Source: Phaeodactylibacter sp. (lineage in GTDB: Bacteria > Bacteroidota > Bacteroidia > Chitinophagales > Saprospiraceae). Taken from it: a stretch of 64,000 nucleotides of DNA. Shown one piece after another: positions 57,931-64,000 of this stretch; the first letter of the stretch is position 1, and each line of letters begins with the position of its first letter. The translations under genes and the position numbers were made by a program. Below the pieces are notes generated by a model that saw nothing but the letters and a program-made list of their open reading frames with translations, did not search any database and was not told the origin of the DNA. The DNA lies in the NCBI RefSeq assembly GCF_022763345.1, contig NZ_JALEGS010000006.1, forward strand, positions 26,620-90,619. Direction: 5' to 3'.

Positions 57931-58107
57931 TCATACCATTTCTGCCGGGTCCTTTTCAGTTTCTTCTTCGGAAGGGGCGTTGACATTATCGGCTTTGCCT
58001 TTCTTTTTGGTGAACGCCACCAGCAGAATCCAAGCCGGAATCACAATCAGGGACACCACCATTGCAAGGAAGGCAACTTTAGCAGCAAAGAGGTCTAACA
58101 GGAACAT
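57931..58107 (-). CDS. Small single-pass membrane protein (58 aa), tandem paralogue A
   Basis: An ORF from ATG 58107 to TGA 57931. It begins MFLLDLFAAKVAFLAMVV, continues as one hydrophobic helix with PAWILLVAF, and ends in a basic KKKGK patch followed by an acidic tail (PSEEETEKDPAEMV). It shares the layout M-[FI]-LL-[DE]-x3-AK-x2-FL ... P-x-W ... KGK with the neighbouring 47-aa gene. The promoter carries the Crp/Fnr-type dyad at 58187-58200. Function unknown. Confidence 0.65.
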   Translation of the reverse strand: MFLLDLFAAKVAFLAMVVSLIVIPAWILLVAFTKKKGKADNVNAPSEEETEKDPAEMV

Positions 58108-58156
58108 TGGTTTACATTTTTGTGAGTAAGTGAGGCAGCCTGCCCCTTTTTCACAT

Positions 58157-58200
58157 CAATAATACGGCGGTTCCCAAACCCAGGTAATGACCTTTGTCAC
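58157..58200 (-). promoter_or_regulatory. Putative Crp/Fnr-type operator and promoter of the 58-aa gene
   Basis: Minus strand: GTGACAAAGGTCAT (58187-58200), 22 nt, then TATTATTG (58157-58164), one mismatch from TAnnTTTG. The dyad differs by one base from that at 43579-43592 and has the identical 22-nt spacing to the -7 element. Confidence 0.6.
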
Positions 58201-58237
58201 CCTATGGCCATGAAAAATATTAGGCTTTTTACGGCAC

Positions 58238-58381
58238 CTAAGCCTCGTCTTCCGGCTCCGCAGCATCTTTTTTTCCTTTCCGGCGGTAGTAAGCAACAAT
58301 GGCCCACACCGGAACCACAACTGTCAGAAACAACAGCAACAAAAAGATGGCCTTCGCCCGTATGATTTCAAGAAGGATCAT
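58238..58381 (-). CDS. Small single-pass membrane protein (47 aa), tandem paralogue B
   Basis: An ORF from ATG 58381 to TAG 58238. It begins MILLEIIRAKAIFLLLLFLT, contains VVVPVWAIVAYY, then RRKGKKDAAEPEDEA. Same order of helix, basic patch and acidic tail as the 58-aa neighbour 130 bp downstream. An imperfect dyad CAATAG-N5-CTATTG lies about 45 nt upstream. Family not recognised. Confidence 0.6.
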   Translation of the reverse strand: MILLEIIRAKAIFLLLLFLTVVVPVWAIVAYYRRKGKKDAAEPEDEA

Positions 58382-58477
58382 TGGATTAAAATTAAGTGAA
58401 CAATGATACCTTCAATATGCAGGTCAATAGTATTTCTATTGCTGACAGACCACAGCGCTTAACGGTGCAATTTGTCA

Positions 58478-61400
58478 TTACTTTTGTTGCGCGGCCTTCA
58501 CCCGGTTGAGGAAAAGCCTTGCCGAGCCTACGTCCACCGCCTGTATCTCGTAAGTGTTGCCGTCGTCCATTTTGGTAATCAGCTCCTTGCTCTTCATCCC
58601 GCCCAGGGCATCCATAAACTCTGGATTGTTGGAGGTAATGCTCATAATACCCTGCTTGAAGCCAAAGAAGTAGAACAGTTCGCTTGGCGACTTGATGTAC
58701 AGGTACAAACGGTCGTCTTCATTGCTCGGCATTTTGTACTCTACGTAAGCTTCCAGCATCTTATTGAGCGGCTCACCGGCTACGGATACGACCCCGATTT
58801 TGTCTTCTTTGGACACAAAGGACTGATACTCCGCATCCCACTTCATCGGAATTTTAGAAAACAGGAAAGTGTAGGGATTGATCTTTTTCGGTATATCGAG
58901 GATACCATTACCAAGAGTGGCCAGTGCCTCCCTGGCTTCCGTCCCTTCCGGAAGCAGGTTCATCAAAGCTTCCCGGTAAAAGTCCAGCTCCGTGAGATAA
59001 ACGATAGGCTTGGCATCGAAACTCATGGACTCAATGTCATTCATCATGATCTTCAGGAGCTTATCCGGCACAATTAGCTGTACACCAGACATGAACTCCG
59101 CGTCGATTTCGTACCGCTGCACCCCTTCTTCCTGCTGCCCGATCGATGGAATGAGCGACATAGTATCCGAAATGATCATCTCATCCGGATTAACCACTTC
59201 TTCGTACCGGGATTCCATCACCCCTGAAGCATCGATACTCACGTAATTGAGCCCGGTACCCAGGTTAAATTTCCCTTTGCCCTCCAGCTTACCAGAACCA
59301 TTCCAAAAGGTCAGCTGATTCCCGCGTATGCCATTGGTTTGGATGCGAATGGAATCGCCAAAAATGAAGTAATCCTTATCCCGGTTGTATTTGAATATCC
59401 CCTTTACCGGCAGAATTTGCCGGTCCTTGCGGAAGAAAAGGGGCATCATAACCCTTGGGTAGATCTCCGCCGTTTCCTTACTCAGGAAGAAGCCGGTAGC
59501 CAAAGGCTCCCCTTCCAGATTTTTGGGCTCATCAAAGCTGATGGCGAGGTCATTCTTGTCGGCTTCACTTTGCACCGTAAACCAGTAGCGGTAAGGCAAG
59601 CGCTCTGCATCCAGGCGCGCAAAACCGTCAAAACTCAGGTTCTTGGTTTCCGCTCTCAGCCCGATTTCGCCTTGGAACTCGGTCCGCTGATCAATGTAAA
59701 ATTCGTCTTCTTCTGTCACTTCCCCCTTACCAACCGTGACCACCGGGCGCTCGTCGTAGGGCCCTTTGCCCAGCGGCTGCCCCACGATATTTTCAAACTC
59801 AATTTCCTGCTCCCGGTCCCCTACATTGTACTCGTAGAACCCTGAAGCCTGATAAAACCTGCGGCCTTTGACATCTACCGTTGCCCGCTTGATCACGTGG
59901 TTTTGGTTGAGGGTATCGGCTACAATTTTGGCATTCTCCAGTGTTGCCATCTCGCCGTCCTGCCCAATTTTCACGAAACTGCTATCGGGATAAACAAAGG
60001 CATCGGCTGCAATCAGGTAAGGCACGCCGCTTACACTCAACTCGTCGGTCTTAAGGTCGTAGAAAGCCTCTCCCCCTTCGAAATTCAGGGAGTCCTTGCC
60101 GGGGTGAGTGGACGTGAACTTGCCAGGCGATCCCTCTTCTGCCTTGAAGGTGATGCTCTCATCTGCCATATCCCAGGTAAACTCGTTGATGGAGGTCTTG
60201 TACTGAATAGCAGGCAGCTTGGTCTCCAGAAACGCCTGATTGGCTTTGAAAGTCGCCAGTTGTTCCTCAAAGTCTACATCACTTTGAACATTTGTGGTCT
60301 CCAGCGCAATATCGTCCAGGTCTTGTGTTTTAATCTTCACGGCTGTAGTATCCGCAGTGGAGCTAAAGGCTCCAAAAGAGAACAGGTTAGAGACCATCGT
60401 TGCGGTTTCCCAGTCGAAGGTACCGTCCCCTTTCAGGCCGCCGGGAGTCAGGATGAGCGTACCATCCAGGGTGTGGACTTCTTCCGGGAACAGCTTAAAG
60501 GCTTCTTCCTCCGAGCGGATGTACATGCTATCCTGATACGGCCGCCAGTCAATTTTCACGTCAATACCGCGTACTTGCGGCACTTCCAGCCCTTCTTCCC
60601 TTGATTCTTCCAGATTGAACTCTTCGGCACTCGCCAGCATCTGCTTCGGCATCCAAATCATATCTTCTGAGTCAATGGAAGCGCCCAGGTAAGTCAGGTT
60701 CCCTTTGCCCAGCAGGCCGGAATTGCTCAATGCCAGTTCTCCTTTGTATAAACCCCGCTCCAAGTAAGCGGTGTAGCCCTCTCCTTCCGTTTCGTGGATA
60801 AAGCCCAGGGATTCATCCTCCTGCAGGCTGACCGTTTCCTCAAAGGGAGGGAAAATGCCCGCCGGGTACAGCGTGCCTTCAAACTGCACATCCTCACGGG
60901 TATAAAAATCGAGGTGATTAAAGCTAAACGGGTTGACCTCAAAGTAAAAGGAGTCGCGCGTGTAGGCCCCTTTCTGAGCCGAAGGATAATCGTAGAAAAC
61001 ATAGGAATAATCCTTGCTCTGCAACGAAGGGAACATGGGGATATCTTCCTTTCCGGACTTATTGGAAGGGGCATCGATCAACAGTACGCCGGTCAGGTGC
61101 TCCAGCCGTGAGCCGATGGACAGGGCTTCAGGCTCGCCACTCTTCATCAATTTGCCGGTGGGTACGAAGAGATCGAAAAACCGGACAGAGTCCAGGTCAA
61201 TCTGAAAAGGCTCGTATTTGAAATGGAAGTCTTTACCCTCCAAGGTCGTCAGGCCGGCGAAAAGCACCCCGTCGAAGTCAATATTCCGGTTATCCTGCAC
61301 CACCAGGTGATCGCCTTCGGGCTTCAGGGCGACGCGCTGTTTGGCGCTCAGTTCCACCATATCCACTCCTCGGATGTCAATGCTGTTGTTCGACAGGTTC

Positions 61401-63049
61401 ATGACCGCATTGGTGCTATCCGTGGTGGACCGAATGCGGAGCACATCGTAGTCGATCAGGTCTCGGTAAGCATCTGCGTACAAAAATACTTTGTCTTTCA
61501 CCTCTACGATTTCCTCTTCGGGGTAGTAGTTGATGAAGCCCCGGGCCACCATATCGTAAAGCAGGCTTTTGATGTTTTCAATGCCGAATTTCGGGTTGAG
61601 GCGATGAGCTACGTCAGCCGCCGGAAGTGTCTTTACGCCCCCGTTGTTATCGTACATCACCTTCAGAATAGCGATCGGGTTCACTGAAGCAATGCTCTGC
61701 AGCTGCCGGTAATCCTGTTCTGTAAAGTAATTCAGGGATTCAAAGACCACGTCTTCCTTGCGCTGATAAGGCAGCTTGCCCCGCCCGATCGCAATCGAAT
61801 CGCCATTCAGGTAGGCCGTCATGGAATTAGCGTAAAAGTTAATCCCATGCAGAGAGCTGTAGAAAGGGTTCTGATCTGCCGCACTTTCACCCCGGGAGAG
61901 CGTCATCTCCCGCTCTTTGATTTCAAACCGGACATCGACAGAAGGGTGGTAAATGGAGTCGTTGCCAAAATACAGCACGCCCTCTACCCCACTGCCGGCG
62001 ATGCGGTCCTCCCTCCGGATGGTAAAGAGTTCTGAAGCACCGCGGAACGATGCGGTGCTGTTCGCATCCCGTATATTGATCTTAGCCGGCTGCTGCTTGT
62101 TGCCAAAGCCATAAACAGTAGTTCCATGCAGGCGGAAGTACCCTTCAAAAGCAATGCCTTCACCAATATTGCTGACTTCGAGGCGCTCTGTGGACTCAAA
62201 CCGGGGGAAAGACCCCTCCACAGCATCGCTGCTCGATACGAGTTTATCACTAAAAGTACCGGACACGGCTTTGTTCCCAAAATATACCGGGTAGTGCATT
62301 TTAGCATCTTCCACAGTATAGAGGCTCTTAATCGCTTCGAACTCATAGTCACCAAGCTCTGCAAAAACCCCTTTTGGCAGGCCATGCCGCTCCCAGGTGA
62401 CCCGGCCACCGGTACCCCGCCACATGCGTTCTACCGGCTCGAAAGTACCTGAGGTCTGGTAAATAAATATGGAATCGGTGCGCCGCTGCGCCATAAGATC
62501 CAGCCCTTCAAAAGCAACGACAGGCTGCTCCGCTTCGTATTTAAAGGTGAAGTCGTCCGTATAAGCGTACCAGGAAGTACCACCGGAATCAGAATAGCGC
62601 AAGGCACGGCGCTCGAAGAAGTGCGTGGAAAACTCCAGAAAATCATCAAAAGGGCGCAGCCGCCGGTTTTCTATGCCCGCCAGCATCTGATCCATCACAC
62701 TGTGCCATTCCTGAAAGACGCGCACGGGATCTTTGGTGTTTTTCACCTTGGTCAGGGCGCGCAGGTAATTTTGGAAGTAAGGCCCGGCGGTCATTCGCTG
62801 CTCCAGCATGGCATTGCCGGTTTTGAGAATTTGCTGTACCTCCTCCTCGGTAAACTGCCCGCTGGCGAAGACGTCGGCAAATTCCTTATAAGCTTCCTCC
62901 AGCACTTCCCGCTTGCTGCTGGTCATGTACTCTTCCAACTGCCGGATGAACTCGGCGTGGTCTTCAGAAAAGCGCTCCAGCCGCTGGGCGTTTGAAAGGG
63001 TGGTAAAGAGAAAAAGAAAAGAAAGGACAATCGTAAGGATTCTGGCCAT
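58478..63049 (-). CDS. Very large secreted protein of unknown function (1523 aa)
   Basis: Signal peptide MARILTIVLSFLFLFTTLSNAQ, then a helical region to about residue 150, and after that an almost entirely beta-like sequence with recurring short strands of the kind FEGxLxLxG and GKGxFxLGTGLNYVSIDASG. Around 440-520 lies a helical, winged-helix-like insert (RLNPKFGIENIKSLLYDMVA). No catalytic motif, T9SS signal or lipobox was seen, and the C-terminus ends simply in RLFLNRVKAAQQK. A large periplasmic beta-solenoid, perhaps of LptA/OstA or AsmA type, is possible but unproven. The gene starts 12 bp after prmA and is probably cotranscribed with it. Confidence 0.75.
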   Translation of the reverse strand: MARILTIVLSFLFLFTTLSNAQRLERFSEDHAEFIRQLEEYMTSSKREVLEEAYKEFADVFASGQFTEEEVQQILKTGNAMLEQRMTAGPYFQNYLRALTKVKNTKDPVRVFQEWHSVMDQMLAGIENRRLRPFDDFLEFSTHFFERRALRYSDSGGTSWYAYTDDFTFKYEAEQPVVAFEGLDLMAQRRTDSIFIYQTSGTFEPVERMWRGTGGRVTWERHGLPKGVFAELGDYEFEAIKSLYTVEDAKMHYPVYFGNKAVSGTFSDKLVSSSDAVEGSFPRFESTERLEVSNIGEGIAFEGYFRLHGTTVYGFGNKQQPAKINIRDANSTASFRGASELFTIRREDRIAGSGVEGVLYFGNDSIYHPSVDVRFEIKEREMTLSRGESAADQNPFYSSLHGINFYANSMTAYLNGDSIAIGRGKLPYQRKEDVVFESLNYFTEQDYRQLQSIASVNPIAILKVMYDNNGGVKTLPAADVAHRLNPKFGIENIKSLLYDMVARGFINYYPEEEIVEVKDKVFLYADAYRDLIDYDVLRIRSTTDSTNAVMNLSNNSIDIRGVDMVELSAKQRVALKPEGDHLVVQDNRNIDFDGVLFAGLTTLEGKDFHFKYEPFQIDLDSVRFFDLFVPTGKLMKSGEPEALSIGSRLEHLTGVLLIDAPSNKSGKEDIPMFPSLQSKDYSYVFYDYPSAQKGAYTRDSFYFEVNPFSFNHLDFYTREDVQFEGTLYPAGIFPPFEETVSLQEDESLGFIHETEGEGYTAYLERGLYKGELALSNSGLLGKGNLTYLGASIDSEDMIWMPKQMLASAEEFNLEESREEGLEVPQVRGIDVKIDWRPYQDSMYIRSEEEAFKLFPEEVHTLDGTLILTPGGLKGDGTFDWETATMVSNLFSFGAFSSTADTTAVKIKTQDLDDIALETTNVQSDVDFEEQLATFKANQAFLETKLPAIQYKTSINEFTWDMADESITFKAEEGSPGKFTSTHPGKDSLNFEGGEAFYDLKTDELSVSGVPYLIAADAFVYPDSSFVKIGQDGEMATLENAKIVADTLNQNHVIKRATVDVKGRRFYQASGFYEYNVGDREQEIEFENIVGQPLGKGPYDERPVVTVGKGEVTEEDEFYIDQRTEFQGEIGLRAETKNLSFDGFARLDAERLPYRYWFTVQSEADKNDLAISFDEPKNLEGEPLATGFFLSKETAEIYPRVMMPLFFRKDRQILPVKGIFKYNRDKDYFIFGDSIRIQTNGIRGNQLTFWNGSGKLEGKGKFNLGTGLNYVSIDASGVMESRYEEVVNPDEMIISDTMSLIPSIGQQEEGVQRYEIDAEFMSGVQLIVPDKLLKIMMNDIESMSFDAKPIVYLTELDFYREALMNLLPEGTEAREALATLGNGILDIPKKINPYTFLFSKIPMKWDAEYQSFVSKEDKIGVVSVAGEPLNKMLEAYVEYKMPSNEDDRLYLYIKSPSELFYFFGFKQGIMSITSNNPEFMDALGGMKSKELITKMDDGNTYEIQAVDVGSARLFLNRVKAAQQK

Positions 63050-63061
63050 GCTGAATTTATG

Positions 63062-63886
63062 CTATTGTTTCTCAAACAGCAGGCAGCACCAGTCGCCGCG
63101 GTGCATCGTATTTTGGCATTTGAACCCGACCTGGGCTGCCCGTTCGGTCACCATAGCTTCGTCTACCTGCAAAACCCCTGAGGCCAACAGCTGCCCGCCG
63201 GCGTTCAGGCGCTTATATAACGCCTCAAGGGAATTTAATATTACGTTTCTGTTAATGTTTGCCAAAATAATGTCGTAGGCACGCTCCGGCACCTTGGACA
63301 GGTCCCCAAAATAGGCTTTGAGGTGAGGCACGCCATTGCGCCTGGCATTCTCAACCGTACTTTCGTAAGCTGGTTTTTCAATGTCCACAGCATCAATCTC
63401 TGATGCGCCCAGCATGCCCGCCAGTATGGCAAGAATGCCCGTCCCACAACCATAATCAAATACCGCTTTGTCTTCCCAGCTGAGCTTCTCCATCTGCGCC
63501 ATCATCATATAAGTAGTCTCGTGGTGGCCCGTGCCAAAAGCCATTTCCGGGTTGATCACAATTTCGTAGCGGACCTCAGCCAACCGTTCGTGGAATGGCG
63601 CCCGTACCCCACAGAACTGCTCTACCTGTATCGGCTGAAAATTGGATTCCCAAACCGCATTCCAGTTTTGGTGCTTCACCAGCTCCCGCTTAAAAGAAAA
63701 AGATAGCTTCCCGGAAATATCACTCAACTGCTGCTCTATAGCGAAAGCATCCGCATCTGCGCGTAAATAAGCATGCAGCCCGTCTTCCGTTTCTTCAAAG
63801 GTGTCGAAGGGTAATTCTCCCAGAAAAGCCAGAATGATCTCCCGAGACGGCGCATCAGCCGTGATAATATAGCGATAATAATCCAT
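63062..63886 (-). CDS. prmA: Ribosomal protein L11 methyltransferase
   Basis: Methylates ribosomal protein L11 with S-adenosylmethionine. The 274 aa include the PrmA hallmark PEMAFGTGHHETT (113-125), the SAM-binding VFDYGCGTGILAILAG (Gly-rich loop 144-150), DAVDIE, and the ILANINRNVI segment replacing NxxP-type motifs, as in PrmA. The short N-terminal domain precedes residue 80. It is first gene of a probable operon with the 1523-aa secreted protein. Its start codon lies 13 nt from the telomere-like repeat array. Confidence 0.95.
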   Translation of the reverse strand: MDYYRYIITADAPSREIILAFLGELPFDTFEETEDGLHAYLRADADAFAIEQQLSDISGKLSFSFKRELVKHQNWNAVWESNFQPIQVEQFCGVRAPFHERLAEVRYEIVINPEMAFGTGHHETTYMMMAQMEKLSWEDKAVFDYGCGTGILAILAGMLGASEIDAVDIEKPAYESTVENARRNGVPHLKAYFGDLSKVPERAYDIILANINRNVILNSLEALYKRLNAGGQLLASGVLQVDEAMVTERAAQVGFKCQNTMHRGDWCCLLFEKQ

Positions 63887-63899
63887 AACTGTTGGTTTT

Positions 63900-64000
63900 T
63901 AAACCCTAAACCCTAACCCCTAAACCCTAACCCCTAAACCCTAACCCCTAAACCCTAACCCCTAAACCCTAACCCCTAAACCCTAACCCCTAAACCCTAA
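63900..64000. repeat. Telomere-like heptamer array (CCCTAAA/CCCCTAA)
   Basis: Fourteen full heptamers, starting at 63900 every 7 nt, plus 3 nt at the window edge. The first two are TAAACCC; from there TAAACCC and TAACCCC alternate, making a 14-nt unit TAACCCCTAAACCC. There are no imperfect units. The array is cut by the window end, so its full length is unknown. On the prmA coding strand it reads as runs of GGG and GGGG separated by TTTA and TTA. Confidence 0.95.

Noticed and set aside
63900..64000. A true chromosome end (telomere)
   Set aside because: Bacteria with linear replicons use hairpins or terminal proteins, and Bacteroidota chromosomes are circular. The array stops here only because the window ends, and it lies right at a normal housekeeping gene.

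Overview
The window reads as chromosomal DNA from a Bacteroidota bacterium, most likely a Saprospiria/Lewinella-type marine or aquatic lineage. The evidence is type IX secretion (T9SS) C-terminal signals of both type A and type B, SprB-like repeats and choice-of-anchor L domains, a fused SecDF, the short primary sigma factor typical of the phylum, and promoters of the form TTG-N17..20-TAnnTTTG. MqnD points to futalosine-type menaquinone synthesis. The species assignment is inference. No phage, IS element or CRISPR array was seen.

Layout. 0-12 kb is housekeeping: a DUF2795 protein, a helical-repeat protein, cmk, a degenerate Nudix protein, an SH3 lipoprotein, the primary sigma factor, rpsO-pnp and etfB-etfA. 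12-20 kb holds a secreted T9SS metzincin protease, an aldehyde dehydrogenase and a secreted beta-propeller/amidohydrolase. 20-43 kb is the surface-protein block: secDF, two paralogous choice-of-anchor L proteins with type B T9SS signals (986 and about 2729 aa, the second with 20 Ig-like repeats), a lipoprotein with PorE-like domain order, and a convergent giant SprB-repeat protein with a type A signal. 43-53 kb is housekeeping again: an ABC-F ATPase, clpB, mqnD, ald, a four-helix-bundle protein and an AI-2E family permease. 52.8-54.1 kb is a small accessory island: an AT-rich DUF4468 gene, two copies of a 28-nt hairpin repeat, and a nested palindrome that touches the 3' end of tRNA-Pro(GGG). 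54-64 kb carries DUF2911, DUF2177, DUF92, CBS and desaturase genes, two tiny membrane-protein genes, a 1523-aa secreted protein of unknown function, prmA, and a telomere-like heptamer array that runs off the window edge.

How the parts fit. SecDF supports Sec export of the many signal-peptide proteins. The T9SS substrates would then cross the outer membrane and become surface-attached or secreted, and the PorE-like lipoprotein could anchor a T9SS-related complex to peptidoglycan. The most original observations are four. (1) Two small membrane-protein genes 14.6 kb apart share the dyad GTGAC-N4-GTCAy exactly 22 nt upstream of their -7 elements, which suggests a Crp/Fnr-type regulon. (2) There is a nested palindrome at tRNA-Pro. 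(3) A CCCTAAA/CCCCTAA array forms the immediate leader of prmA. (4) The giant adhesin contains a three-repeat higher-order unit.
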